From Pseudobacter ginsenosidimutans (GTDB lineage: Bacteria > Bacteroidota > Bacteroidia > Chitinophagales > Chitinophagaceae), in NCBI RefSeq assembly GCF_007970185.1, contig NZ_CP042431.1, positions 434,001 to 498,000 of the forward strand: a DNA stretch of 64,000 bases, in the 5' to 3' direction. Position numbers and translations under genes: made by a program. A model generated the notes under the pieces. That model ran no database searches, was not told the DNA's origin, and saw only the letters and a program-made list of their open reading frames with translations. Below, one piece after another: positions 43,905 through 52,706 of this stretch (position 1 is its first letter; each line of letters starts with the position of its first letter).

Positions 43905-44867
43905 ATGAAACTATCACAGGCAATACTACACGATGAACTGGCTGCTTTCGATAAAAAGTTCAGGGAGGCGGTCAAGAGTCAGGTTCCGCTGCTGGATCGC
44001 ATCATGCGGTTCATCGTGAACCGCAAAGGCAAACAGCTGAGACCGATGTTTGTGCTGTTGTCTGCCAAGCTGTGCGGGCCTGTAAACGAGTCCACATACA
44101 GGACAGCATCTCTCGTTGAATTGCTGCATACAGCCAGTCTCGTACATGATGATGTAGTGGATGAATCTCCCGAACGAAGGGGATTTTTCTCTACATACGC
44201 CCTCTGGAAAAGTAAGGTGTCCGTACTCGTTGGTGACTACCTCCTCGCCAAAGGAATGCTTCTCTCACTCGATAACGACGACTATCGCATTCTGCAGATC
44301 CTCTCCCGCGCTGTTAAACAAATGAGCGAAGGAGAATTGTTGCAAATGGAGAAATCCCGCACGCTAAATCTCCGGGAAGATATCTATTTCGAGATAATTA
44401 CCAATAAAACAGCCTCCCTCCTCGCCTCCGCCTGCTCCGCAGGAGCCTATTCTTCTTCCCAAAATGAAACAATTGCGGAGAAAATGCGGCTTTTTGGTGA
44501 AAAAACGGGAATTGCCTTCCAGATCAAAGACGACCTTTTCGACTACGGCAATGAGGCAGTTGGCAAGCCCACCGGTAATGATATAAAAGAAAAGAAACTT
44601 ACCCTCCCGCTGATCTACACCCTCAACAATGCCGACAAGACCACACGTCGTCACCTGATCCGGATCATTAAGAATGAGAACCGTAACCCCGTGAAAGTGC
44701 AGGAAGTGATCAATACCGTGAAAGAAGCCGGCGGCATCCACTACGCCGAACAGAAGATGATGCAGTACCGGGATGATGCCCTCGCCATCCTGAATGATTT
44801 CGATAACCAGGAAGTCCGCAATGGCCTGGAAGAACTGGTGAGGTTCACCACAGATAGAAAATTCTGA
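43905..44867 (+). CDS. Trans-polyprenyl diphosphate synthase
   Basis: 320 residues from MKLSQAILHDELAAFDKKF. Both aspartate-rich motifs are present: HDDVVDESPERRG near residues 77-89 and FQIKDDLFDYGN near 204-215. KGKQLRPMFVLLSAKL near 42-57 is the conserved FRXXL-type start of the active site. The enzyme extends isoprenoid chains and probably makes the menaquinone side chain, which fits the mqn genes in this window. Product length (hepta-, octa- or nonaprenyl) cannot be read. The upstream ATG at 43881 overlaps a likely -7 box and is not used. recJ follows after 37 bases. Confidence 0.92.
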   Translation: MKLSQAILHDELAAFDKKFREAVKSQVPLLDRIMRFIVNRKGKQLRPMFVLLSAKLCGPVNESTYRTASLVELLHTASLVHDDVVDESPERRGFFSTYALWKSKVSVLVGDYLLAKGMLLSLDNDDYRILQILSRAVKQMSEGELLQMEKSRTLNLREDIYFEIITNKTASLLASACSAGAYSSSQNETIAEKMRLFGEKTGIAFQIKDDLFDYGNEAVGKPTGNDIKEKKLTLPLIYTLNNADKTTRRHLIRIIKNENRNPVKVQEVINTVKEAGGIHYAEQKMMQYRDDALAILNDFDNQEVRNGLEELVRFTTDRKF

Positions 44868-44904
44868 TCACATTTTCCTATTTTCATACACTACATATAC
44901 CAAC

Positions 44905-46611
44905 ATGCAAAAACGCTGGAACATACTTTCTGCCGAAGACGCAAAACTCTCCGCACTCCGGCAGGATCTCAATATTCATCCGGCGCTCCTGCAGATCCTC
45001 ATTCAACGTAATATAGATACCTACGAAAAAGCAAAAGCCTTTTTCAACCCGGACCTCTCCAACCTCCACAGCCCCTGGCTGATGAAGGATATGGGCAAAG
45101 CCGTGGACCGCATCCTCACAGCCTTCAACAACCGCGAAAAGATCCTCGTATTCGGTGATTATGATGTGGATGGCACCACAGCCGTGGCCTGCATGTACAG
45201 CTTTCTCAAAACCGTGTATGAACCTTCCAATATTGAGTATTACATTCCACATCGCTACCGCGAAGGTTACGGCGTATCCAAAGCAGGTATCGACCATGCA
45301 CATACGATGGGCGCCACACTTATCATTTCCCTCGACTGCGGCATCAAATCTATAGACCTGGTGGGATATGCCAAAGAACTGGGGATCGATTTCGTGATCT
45401 GCGACCACCATACACCGGACGCCATCCTGCCTCCGGCCGTTGCCATCCTCAATCCCAAACAAGCGGATTGCAACTATCCGTTCAAAGAACTTTGCGGCTG
45501 CGGCGTAGGTTTCAAACTGATCACGGCCCTTGCCGAAAAACTTGAGCTCAGCAGCTCCGCCCCGATGGAATACCTGGACCTGCTGGCCACCGCCATCGCA
45601 GCAGACATCGTTCCCATGGTGGGCGAAAACAGGATACTCGTATACCACGGTCTGAAAAAAGCCAACGAAGAGCCCAATTACGGTATCCGTGCCCTCAAGG
45701 AGCTCGGAGGATTGCAAAAGGAACTCTACATCAATAACCTGGTATTCATGATCGCTCCGCGTGTGAACGCCGCCGGTAGAATGGACGATGGCAGCAAAGC
45801 AGTGCAGCTCTTCATCGCCAAACATATCGATGAAGCCAGGCAATACGCAGCCATGTTGCATTCAGATAATTCAGACCGTAAAGAAGCCGACAAAAATATT
45901 ACAGACGAAGCGCTCGCCATCATCAGCGGGGACACAACTATGGTGAGCAGCAAATCTACCGTGGTATACCAACCGCACTGGCATAAAGGTGTAGTGGGCA
46001 TCGTGGCTTCCAGGCTGATCGATCATTACTATCGTCCTACCATCGTACTTACACAATCGGGAGAATATATCGCCGGATCCGCCAGAAGTGTGGCAGGCTT
46101 CAACGTTTATGAAGCCATCCACCAGTGCCGCGACCTCCTCCTTGGATACGGCGGACATTTCTACGCAGCAGGTATGACCCTGGAACCCGGTAAGGTAGAG
46201 GCTTTCAGGGCAAGATTCGAAGAAGTGGTTTCAGCTTCCATCACGGAAGACATGCTGATCCCCGAAATCAATATAGACTCGGTAGTCACGCTCAGCGACC
46301 TCAAACAATCTTTCTTCAATATCATCAAACGCATGGAACCCTTCGGACCGGAAAACATGCAGCCCCTCTTCATGGTAAGCGGTGTTACCGATTCCGGATA
46401 CTCGAAGATCGTAAAGGATGTGCATATCCGCTTCTCCGTGAAGCAAGGCAATATCCTTTTCAACGGGATCGGCTTCAACCTGGCTTCCAAATTCCATTTT
46501 TTGCAGAACGGAGAACCAGTGGATATCGTATTCACGCTGGAAGAGAATGAGTGGAATAATGAAAAGCACCTTCAGTTGAAGGTGCTTGACTTAAGGCGGC
46601 ACGAAGCCTAA
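44905..46611 (+). CDS. recJ: Single-stranded-DNA-specific exonuclease RecJ
   Basis: 568 residues. The DHH phosphoesterase domain holds FGDYDVDGTTAVACMYS (metal-binding Asp85, Asp87, Asp89) and VICDHHTPD (His168, His169). The DHHA1 domain shows GGHFYAAGMTL near 415. The C-terminal OB-like domain completes a normal RecJ. It degrades single-stranded DNA 5' to 3' in recombination and mismatch repair. The last 50 bases of the gene contain a perfect inverted repeat (46564-46587) that on the opposite strand is followed by TTTT and probably terminates htpG. Confidence 0.95.
   Translation: MQKRWNILSAEDAKLSALRQDLNIHPALLQILIQRNIDTYEKAKAFFNPDLSNLHSPWLMKDMGKAVDRILTAFNNREKILVFGDYDVDGTTAVACMYSFLKTVYEPSNIEYYIPHRYREGYGVSKAGIDHAHTMGATLIISLDCGIKSIDLVGYAKELGIDFVICDHHTPDAILPPAVAILNPKQADCNYPFKELCGCGVGFKLITALAEKLELSSSAPMEYLDLLATAIAADIVPMVGENRILVYHGLKKANEEPNYGIRALKELGGLQKELYINNLVFMIAPRVNAAGRMDDGSKAVQLFIAKHIDEARQYAAMLHSDNSDRKEADKNITDEALAIISGDTTMVSSKSTVVYQPHWHKGVVGIVASRLIDHYYRPTIVLTQSGEYIAGSARSVAGFNVYEAIHQCRDLLLGYGGHFYAAGMTLEPGKVEAFRARFEEVVSASITEDMLIPEINIDSVVTLSDLKQSFFNIIKRMEPFGPENMQPLFMVSGVTDSGYSKIVKDVHIRFSVKQGNILFNGIGFNLASKFHFLQNGEPVDIVFTLEENEWNNEKHLQLKVLDLRRHEA
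46564..46587 (-). terminator. Putative htpG terminator embedded in the recJ coding end
   Basis: AAGCACCTTCA and TGAAGGTGCTT form an 11-base-pair stem with a minimal centre. On the minus strand it is followed by TTTTC. It lies 44 bases after the htpG stop but inside the recJ reading frame, about 25 bases before the recJ stop. Confidence 0.6.
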
Positions 46612-46630
46612 TGATCTATTATCGTATCCT

Positions 46631-48472
46631 TTAATTCTTCAGGAGGTCTACACTTCGGCTAATGAAGCTGGTTAGTTCCGTTCCTTTCAGCAATCCCTGG
46701 CTCAGTAAAGCAAGATCAGCCAGGTTCCTTGTCATCTTCTCCTGTCTTCCGGCATCGGCAGTTGCCAGTACCTGCTGGTAAATAGGATGATTTCCATTGA
46801 CCGTCAACGTTACCTCATCAGGCATATTGGCGTAGAAACTTCCCATTGGTCCGCTCATAGCAGCCATATCTTTCATACGGCGCATGAACTCAGGCCTGGT
46901 GGCCAGTACGGGAGGTGCTTCAGGGCTCAGTCCTTTCAACTCTACTGTTACCTGCAGCCCTGGAGGAGTAATGGAGAAAAGGCTCTTCAACTTCGTTTGA
47001 TCATCCTCGTTCAACACCATCTCAGTATTCTCCTGTTTGTCTATCAGGTTGTCTGTGATATCTGAATCAACACGGTTGAAATGAACATCATTCCATTTAG
47101 GCTCCATCTGGTTGATGAAGCTGGCATCGATCAGCGTATCCAGCTTCACAACGATGTATCCTTTCGCTTCAGCGGCTTTGATGTAAGCGTCCTGCTGCAC
47201 AGGGTCCGTAGTGTACAGGATCACCAGCTTCCCTTCTTTATTTTTTTGCAGTGTTTCTGCTGCGAGACGATACTCTTCCAGCGTATAGAATTTGCTGCCA
47301 TCAGCGGACTGGAAGAGATGGAACTTGTTCGCCTTTTCCAGGAATTTATCATCCGTCATCATTCCATATTTCACAAACAGTCCGAGACTGTCCCATTTCT
47401 CTTCGAATGATGTTCTTTCGTTCCTGAAGATCTCATCCAGTTTATCTGCTACTTTTTTGGTGATATGATTGTTGATCTTCTTCACATTGGGATCACCCTG
47501 CAGATAGCTCCTGCTCACGTTGAGCGGGATGTCCGGAGAATCGATCACACCCTGCAGCAGCATGAGGAACTCAGGTACGATGTCTTTCACTTCATCGGTT
47601 ACGAAAACCTGGTTGGCATAGAGCTGTATCTTGTCTTTCTGGATCTCGTAGTTCTGTTTGATCTTCGGGAAATACAGGATACCAGTGAGATTGAAGGGAT
47701 AGTCCACATTCAGATGTATCCAGAACAAAGGCGTTTCATTGTAGGGATAGAGCTCCTTGTAGAAGTTCTGATAATCTTCCGCAGTCAGTTCCGATGGTTT
47801 CCTGACCCAGGCCGGTTGTGTATTGTTGATCGGCTGCGGATCCTCCTCTATTTCTTTTCCGATAAAGAAGATAGGAACAGGAAGGAAGCGGCAGAATCTT
47901 TTCAGTACTGATTCGATGCGCAGTTCATCCAGGAACTCTTTACTTTCTTCATTGATGTGAAGCACGATGTCTGTGCCTCTTTGTTCTTTTTCTGTTTCTT
48001 CCAGCATGTATTCCGGGCTGCCATCGCATTCCCAGCGAACAGGCTTTGCACCATCGCGGAAACTTTTGGTGAAGATCTCTACTTTGTCGCTCACCATGAA
48101 AGCGGAATAGAAGCCCAGTCCGAACTTTCCGATGATATTATTCTCGTTTTGTCCTTTGTATTTGTTCACAAATTCCTCTGCGCCGCTGAATGCCACCTGA
48201 TTGATGTATTTCTCCACTTCGTCGGCAGTCATACCCAGGCCGCGGTCGGAGATGGTGATAGTTTTATTATCGATATCCAGTTTCACTTCAATCTTCAGTT
48301 CTCCCAGTTCGCCTTTGGCTTCTCCGATGGAGCTGAGTGTTTTCAGTTTTTGTGTGGCGTCTACGGCATTGCTGATGAGCTCACGAAGGAAAATATCGTG
48401 ATCGCTGTAGAGGAATTTTTTAATGATAGGAAAAATGTTCTCGGTTTGTACCCTGATCGATCCTTTTTGCAT
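46631..48472 (-). CDS. htpG: Chaperone HtpG (Hsp90 family)
   Basis: 613 residues from MQKGSIRVQTENIFPIIKKF. The GHKL ATPase domain carries LRELISNAVDATQKL (catalytic Glu and Asn) near 29-43, ISDRGLGMTADEVEKY near 75-90 and GKFGLGFYSAFMVSD near 120-134. The middle domain follows (TPLFWIHLNVDYPFNLTGILYFP segment), and the C-terminal dimerisation domain is present but shorter than in E. coli. HtpG assists folding under stress. An upstream in-frame start at 48535 would begin inside the palindromic repeat at 48513-48646, so 48472 is chosen. Confidence 0.95.
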   Translation of the reverse strand: MQKGSIRVQTENIFPIIKKFLYSDHDIFLRELISNAVDATQKLKTLSSIGEAKGELGELKIEVKLDIDNKTITISDRGLGMTADEVEKYINQVAFSGAEEFVNKYKGQNENNIIGKFGLGFYSAFMVSDKVEIFTKSFRDGAKPVRWECDGSPEYMLEETEKEQRGTDIVLHINEESKEFLDELRIESVLKRFCRFLPVPIFFIGKEIEEDPQPINNTQPAWVRKPSELTAEDYQNFYKELYPYNETPLFWIHLNVDYPFNLTGILYFPKIKQNYEIQKDKIQLYANQVFVTDEVKDIVPEFLMLLQGVIDSPDIPLNVSRSYLQGDPNVKKINNHITKKVADKLDEIFRNERTSFEEKWDSLGLFVKYGMMTDDKFLEKANKFHLFQSADGSKFYTLEEYRLAAETLQKNKEGKLVILYTTDPVQQDAYIKAAEAKGYIVVKLDTLIDASFINQMEPKWNDVHFNRVDSDITDNLIDKQENTEMVLNEDDQTKLKSLFSITPPGLQVTVELKGLSPEAPPVLATRPEFMRRMKDMAAMSGPMGSFYANMPDEVTLTVNGNHPIYQQVLATADAGRQEKMTRNLADLALLSQGLLKGTELTSFISRSVDLLKN

Positions 48473-48512
48473 AGTACCAGAAATTTGAAGGGAAGATACC
48501 AAAGATCGCTCC

Positions 48513-48646
48513 GGGTTTTTGAAATCCGGCGGCAAAACAAACCGGCGCGGGAGGAGATTTGATCAGCTGTGGTGGGTTGGATCTGGCGGTGGAATATCTA
48601 TCGGGCTTCTTCGCTTTTGTTTTACAGGCCGGAGTTTCAATACCCC
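48513..48646 (-). repeat. Dispersed palindromic repeat, copy B (upstream of htpG)
   Basis: Arms at 48513-48541 and 48617-48646 are inverted copies (about 25 of 31 columns). The core shares CGCGGGAGGA, AGCTGTGG, TTGGAT and TCTATYGGGCT with copy A at 157-313. Read toward its downstream gene (htpG, minus strand) the element has the same orientation as copy A has toward dprA. It ends about 40 bases before the htpG start. Confidence 0.62.
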
Positions 48647-48926
48647 TCCACTAAGGAGCCGCGGGTGCAGCAGTGCCGATAAAATAGGTGGAGAAGTGGT
48701 TGATTTTTCTATTTTTCCTGAAATTTGTGGAATGCCGAATTTTCTTTTGCAGGTCTTTTTTATGGTGACCAGGTGACAGGAATGAGAAAAAAAGGCAGTA
48801 GAAGCGGGAATTAGGAATCAAGTTGGCTGTCAGGAGGCGACCGATAAGATAGCTAAACCTGGTAAATGATTTATTTTCAGCAAAATACGCTGCCATTATC
48901 TTCTCCAAAACTTTTCTGATTGGGCT

Positions 48927-48958
48927 TTTGCCACTATGGTGGTAAGTCTGTATCTTTG
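48927..48958 (+). promoter_or_regulatory. rpsF operon promoter
   Basis: TTTG at 48927-48930 and TATCTTTG at 48951-48958 are 20 bases apart, a full Bacteroidota consensus match. Transcription would begin near 48962, at the foot of the leader hairpin. Confidence 0.7.
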
Positions 48959-48960
48959 CA

Positions 48961-48994
48961 GCCCCTTAACCGAAAGTGGAAACACAGACGGGGC
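48961..48994 (+). promoter_or_regulatory. Probable S6:S18-binding leader of the rpsF operon
   Basis: An outer stem GCCCC (48961-48965) / GGGGC (48990-48994) encloses an internal loop with CCG (48970-48972) and an inner stem GTG/CAC capped by a GAAA tetraloop (48976-48985). A hairpin with a conserved CCG in an asymmetric loop is the reported autoregulatory motif bound by the S6:S18 complex in rpsF leaders. The genes for S6 and S18 follow directly. Assignment is from pattern and context only. Confidence 0.55.
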
Positions 48995-49039
48995 ACGGGA
49001 CAGAACAATATTTCTTTATTTCAAAACAAAACAGGGATC

Positions 49040-49396
49040 ATGAACAATTACGAATTGATGGTGATTTTTACCCCTGTGCTTTCTGATGACGACTTCAAAA
49101 CCGCTCAGAAAAAATACACTGACTTTATCAAAGATAATGGCGGTGTAGTTGTGCACGAAAATCCCTGGGGTCTGAAATCACTGGCGTATCCGATCCAGAA
49201 AAAGACCACTGGTCTGTACTGGGTACTGGAATACCAAGCGCCATCCACCTTCAATGAGCAGTTCAAAATTCAGATGCTCCGTGACGAGAACATTCTCCGT
49301 CACATGTTCACTGCACTCGATAAATACGCCGTCGAGTACAATGGTAAAAAGAGAAGTGGTGTACCTACAGGAACTGAAAAAGCAATCGAGGGTTAA
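49040..49396 (+). CDS. rpsF: 30S ribosomal protein S6
   Basis: 118 residues from [17 protein letters not shown]. The ferredoxin-like S6 fold is recognisable: YELMVIF at the first strand, [22 protein letters not shown] near 48-69, and the [14 protein letters not shown] end. S6 binds S18 and helix 22 of 16S rRNA in the platform of the small subunit. It heads the rpsF-rpsR-rplI operon, preceded by a consensus promoter and a likely S6:S18 feedback leader. An upstream in-frame ATG at 48920 precedes the promoter boxes and is rejected. Confidence 0.97.
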   Translation: MNNYELMVIFTPVLSDDDFKTAQKKYTDFIKDNGGVVVHENPWGLKSLAYPIQKKTTGLYWVLEYQAPSTFNEQFKIQMLRDENILRHMFTALDKYAVEYNGKKRSGVPTGTEKAIEG

Positions 49397-49401
49397 TCAT
49401 C

Positions 49402-49668
49402 ATGGCAAAAGCAAATGAGATCAAATACCTGACGGCCATTAAAACAGAGAAGCCAAGGAAGAAATTCTGCCGTTTCAAAAAGTATGGTATCAAGTATATC
49501 GATTATAAGGACGCAGAGTTCCTGAAAAAATTCCTGAACGAACAAGGTAAGATGCTGCCCCGCCGCATTACCGGTAACTCTCTGAAGTACCAGCGTAAAG
49601 TGGCTCAGGCTGTGAAAAAAGCCCGTCAGATGGCTTTGCTGCCTTATGTAACAGACCTTTTAAAATAA
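49402..49668 (+). CDS. rpsR: 30S ribosomal protein S18
   Basis: 88 residues. [25 protein letters not shown] near residues 21-45 and [22 protein letters not shown] near 50-71 are diagnostic. The core ends [10 protein letters not shown]. It forms the heterodimer with S6 on the 30S platform. It starts five bases after the rpsF stop and lies 10 bases before rplI, as in most Bacteroidota. Confidence 0.97.
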   Translation: MAKANEIKYLTAIKTEKPRKKFCRFKKYGIKYIDYKDAEFLKKFLNEQGKMLPRRITGNSLKYQRKVAQAVKKARQMALLPYVTDLLK

Positions 49669-49678
49669 GGAGGACACC

Positions 49679-50125
49679 ATGGACATTATACTCATTCAAG
49701 ACGTAGATAACTTAGGTGCCAAAAACGAGGTTGTAAAAGTTCGCAACGGATACGCCCGTAACTTCCTTATTCCGCAAAAATTTGCGGTAGAGGCTTCTTC
49801 ATCCAATCTGAAACAACTGGAAGAAAGGATGAAGATCGTTCGCAAGAAGGAAGAAGTGATGCTGGCAGCAATCAAAGAAGTAATTGCAAAACTGAAAGAT
49901 GGAGTACTGAAGATCGGCGCTAAGACCGGTACCAGTGGCAAGATCTTCGGTAGCGTAACTTCCCTTCAGCTCAGCCGCGCTATCCGCGAGCAAAAAGGAT
50001 ATGAGATCGATCGCAAGAAGATCTCTATCGTTGACGAAGTGAAAGAACTGGGCACCTACAAAGCCAATATCGATTTCGGCAACGGTCATTCAACCGAAGT
50101 TGAATTCGAAGTTGTAGCTGAGTAA
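49679..50125 (+). CDS. rplI: 50S ribosomal protein L9
   Basis: 148 residues. The N-terminal domain begins MDIILIQDVDNLGAKNEVV and contains VRNGYARNFLIPQKFAVEAS near residues 21-40. A long connecting helix (about 42-75) links it to the C-terminal domain, which ends FGNGHSTEVEFEVVAE. It binds 23S rRNA and helps keep reading frame. The sequence AGGAGGACACC before its ATG is a good Shine-Dalgarno site, unusual among these genes. A clear terminator follows. Confidence 0.97.
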   Translation: MDIILIQDVDNLGAKNEVVKVRNGYARNFLIPQKFAVEASSSNLKQLEERMKIVRKKEEVMLAAIKEVIAKLKDGVLKIGAKTGTSGKIFGSVTSLQLSRAIREQKGYEIDRKKISIVDEVKELGTYKANIDFGNGHSTEVEFEVVAE

Positions 50126-50149
50126 TCTCAAAGTCTGCAGATAATTCAA

Positions 50150-50183
50150 GAGGGTGGAACAACAGTTTCCACCCTCTTTTTTT
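50150..50183 (+). terminator. Terminator of the rpsF-rpsR-rplI operon
   Basis: GAGGGTGGAA (50150-50159) pairs with TTCCACCCTC (50167-50176) around a seven-base loop, followed by seven T's. Confidence 0.9.
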
Positions 50184-50487
50184 GTGGTCATCCGTATTCC
50201 CCAAACCGGGCCGGCCGCAGACAGGCCCGGCCAGGTCCCCGGAACCCCGCTCCCCACTTAATCCTTTGTATATCCAGTACATATCGTAATTTCTTCAAAT
50301 GCTTGCCCAATCAGGATTTGATCGAAATTTTATTTGGTAAATCAAATTATTTCTTATCTTCATGTATGGTTAATGAAACTAGTTCTCTTGTACTGTAGTG
50401 CTTTACCTGTTTTTCCGGTTTCCTCAGTTCATTGAAGCAACTTGCGTCATTATCTGCTTTTTCAGAACATCTAAAATTATTGTTACA
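50184..50487. other. Interval between rplI terminator and the RRM gene
   Basis: No gene is supported. The first half is GC-rich (GGCCGGCC near 50208-50215). The last 150 bases, which precede the RRM gene, are A/T-rich and could be a long leader, as is common for cold-inducible RNA-binding protein genes, but no consensus promoter was identified. Confidence 0.5.
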
Positions 50488-50856
50488 ATGAACATTTACG
50501 TAGGGAACCTTTCCTGGCAAATGACCGACGACGATCTGAGAACCTTATTCGAACAATACGGTTCTGTTACTTCTGCAAAAATCGTAAAGGACAAAGCCAG
50601 CGGTCGCAGCAAAGGCTTCGGTTTCGTTGAAATGCCCGAAGACAGCGAAGCACAAAACGCTCTCACCAGCCTGTACGAATCTGAAGTATTAGGCAGAAAA
50701 ATCATCGTTAACGAAGCGCAACCAAAACCACAAAACGGTGGTGGCGGCGGTGGCTTCAAGAAGAGAAGCTTCGGTGGCGGCTCCGGCGGTGGCGGCGGCT
50801 ACAAGAAAGGCGGCTTCAACAGAGGCGGCGGCGGCGGTTACAACAGGGATTTCTAA
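50488..50856 (+). CDS. Glycine-rich RNA-binding protein (RRM)
   Basis: 122 residues. One RNA-recognition motif (residues 1-80) with RNP2 IYVGNLSW at 3-10 and RNP1 KGFGFVEM near 43-50. The remaining 40 residues are a Gly-rich tail with Lys/Arg/Phe (GGGGGGFKKR and similar repeats), as in cyanobacterial and Bacteroidota Rbp proteins. It probably binds single-stranded RNA and acts in RNA metabolism or cold adaptation. The start at 50488 places RNP2 at the N terminus; a longer reading from 50398 adds an improbable hydrophobic segment. A strong terminator follows. Confidence 0.93.
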   Translation: MNIYVGNLSWQMTDDDLRTLFEQYGSVTSAKIVKDKASGRSKGFGFVEMPEDSEAQNALTSLYESEVLGRKIIVNEAQPKPQNGGGGGGFKKRSFGGGSGGGGGYKKGGFNRGGGGGYNRDF

Positions 50857-51296
50857 TCAACTCAACTAATCGCTTTTAGTCTAACATAATCCTCTTGTCT
50901 CCGGACAAGAGGATTTTTTTTGCACCTCCTCAGCTTATATAACGTGCATAAATAAACGTAATTGAAACCTCGATTTCAACCCCACTCTTTCCCCCACTGT
51001 TTTTTTACTCCCTCCTCCCCGGTTACAGCAACCATTGTTTAATAGTTTTTTAATACTGTTTTAACCCTATGATAAGGTTCAAAGGCCATATTACTGCGGC
51101 GCCATAACGGCCTCTTGTGAAGCCAGGAAATATATCCACAATTGATGCATTTTTTATCGTTCTCAGGGGGTTAAGGCACGGCTTTTGTCAACTATTACCT
51201 GCATCAGCCAAATTCCCTCAGAACCATTCCGGCAGGATTTTTCAGATACGTGCAGAAAGATCAATACAAACCGTAGTAAATCAAAAGGAGGTACTT
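50857..51296. other. Interval upstream of the glycosyltransferase-HAD fusion
   Basis: After the RRM terminator the stretch is A/T-rich with several T runs. An open frame reaches back to a GTG at 51117 in the same frame as the fusion gene, but its 60 codons show no domain character. No promoter match was found. Confidence 0.5.
50889..50921 (+). terminator. Terminator after the RRM gene
   Basis: ATCCTCTTGTC and GACAAGAGGAT form an 11-base-pair stem with a TCCG loop, followed by eight T's. Confidence 0.93.
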
Positions 51297-52676
51297 GTGC
51301 TAACTGTTATTGTCCCTGTTTTAAATGAAGAAAATACGATTGCAAATGTGGTCAGGTTCTGCCTCAGTCACCCTCTTGTGAATGAAGTAATTGTTGTTGA
51401 TGATAAATCTGAGGACAAAACACCACAAATTGCAGCAGAAGCGGGCGCAAAAGTGATCACCAGCCAGGTGCGGGGAAAAGGTATTTCCATGAAAGATGGT
51501 ATCGATGCAGCCTCCAGCGATATTGTAATTTTCCTCGACGGAGATATAGATCCTTATCCGGAAGAAACCATTTCCCGTTTGGCAGAGCCCCTCGTATTGA
51601 ATGAAGTGGATTTCGTGAAAGGAAGTTTCGCACGCAATGCAGGCCGTGTAACCGAACTGGTGGCCAAACCACTGCTCAATATCTTCTATCCCGGCCTCTC
51701 CCATTTTGAACAACCACTCAGCGGCATGATCGCCGGTAAAAAATCATTCTTCCAGAAAATAGATCTGCTCAACGATTACGGAGTAGACATCGGCATACTC
51801 ATCGATATGTACCTGATGAAAGCACGCATCCGCGAAGTGAACATCGGTTATATCGAAAACAAATCCAAGCCCTGGCAGGCTCTCGGAAAAATGAGCGGAG
51901 AAGTAAGCCGCGCCATCATCAGCAAAGCGCAAAGACAGCATCCGGAAGAGATCAGTGAAGAAGATATCATGAGCATCGAAGCCGTGAGCGGAGAGATGAA
52001 TAAAACAATCCGCGAAAAACTCTGCGGCTTTCACAAGATGGCCATCTTCGATATGGACGATACCATCCTGCTCGGCAGGACCATCGATGCATGCGCAAAA
52101 AAATTCGGCTTTGTTCCCAAACTGGAAGACCTGCGTGCACAGGAAAAGGACGCCATCATCCTTACCAAACGCATTGGCCTGCTGTTGAAAGGACGCACCA
52201 TCGACGATATGCTCAATGTAGTGGCTGAAATTCCCATGGTGCACGATATCAAAGAAGTGGTGGCAGAACTGAAAGCACGCGGTTATATCATCGGCATTAT
52301 CAGCAACAGCTATACGCTCGTCACCAATTATGTGAAGCAACAGATCGGCGCTGATTTCACTTATGCCAACCAGCTTGAATTCTTTGAAGGCAAGTGCACC
52401 GGCGAAGTGAACCTTCCCTCCTACTGGTTCGGTTCACCGGAGAGTATCTGCGGACATGCATACTGCAAAACAAATGTGCTGCAGCATGTTTGCGAAAAAT
52501 ATAATGTTCAACTGAAAAATTGCATCGTAGTAGGCGATAGCCGCGATGATCGTTGCATGATCGGTCATGGTGGCAAAGGCGTGTCCTTCCGTACGAAGGA
52601 TGAACTGCTCAGGACCATTGCAGACACCAACATTGAAGAAGAAAGCTTCCAGTCATTACTGGAGCTGGCTGTTTAA
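51297..52676 (+). CDS. Glucosyl-3-phosphoglycerate-synthase-like glycosyltransferase fused to a HAD phosphatase
   Basis: 459 residues from a GTG at 51297, chosen because AAAAGGAGGT lies five bases before it and the GT fold begins at once (VLTVIVPVLNEENT). The N-terminal half has VVDDKSED near 33-40 and FLDGDIDP near 79-86 (metal/nucleotide-sugar site). GRVTELVAKPLLNIFYPGLS and QPLSGMIAGKKSFF resemble the GT81 family that makes glucosyl-3-phosphoglycerate. The C-terminal half is a SerB-like HAD domain: FDMDDTILLG (Asp252, Asp254), GIISNSYT near 333-340, VVGDSRDD near 411-418. A single chain could thus synthesise and dephosphorylate a sugar-phosphoglycerate solute; this is inference. A universal stress gene follows after 30 bases. 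Confidence 0.82.
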   Translation: MLTVIVPVLNEENTIANVVRFCLSHPLVNEVIVVDDKSEDKTPQIAAEAGAKVITSQVRGKGISMKDGIDAASSDIVIFLDGDIDPYPEETISRLAEPLVLNEVDFVKGSFARNAGRVTELVAKPLLNIFYPGLSHFEQPLSGMIAGKKSFFQKIDLLNDYGVDIGILIDMYLMKARIREVNIGYIENKSKPWQALGKMSGEVSRAIISKAQRQHPEEISEEDIMSIEAVSGEMNKTIREKLCGFHKMAIFDMDDTILLGRTIDACAKKFGFVPKLEDLRAQEKDAIILTKRIGLLLKGRTIDDMLNVVAEIPMVHDIKEVVAELKARGYIIGIISNSYTLVTNYVKQQIGADFTYANQLEFFEGKCTGEVNLPSYWFGSPESICGHAYCKTNVLQHVCEKYNVQLKNCIVVGDSRDDRCMIGHGGKGVSFRTKDELLRTIADTNIEEESFQSLLELAV

Positions 52677-52706
52677 CAACATTCAAAAACCTTAAAAAGA
52701 ACGTCT

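Larger units (their letters stand above)
48473..49039. other. Intergenic region between htpG and rpsF
   Basis: No gene is supported. From left to right it holds a GATCTTTG box facing htpG (48500-48507 on the minus strand, imperfect), the palindromic repeat copy B (48513-48646), an uncharacterised stretch to about 48920, the rpsF promoter, and a structured rpsF leader. Open frames here follow the repeat and have no protein-like composition. Confidence 0.6.

Noticed and set aside
51117-51296. 60-codon N-terminal extension of the glycosyltransferase-HAD fusion
   Set aside because: No fold character, and a strong Shine-Dalgarno site precedes the internal GTG at 51297.
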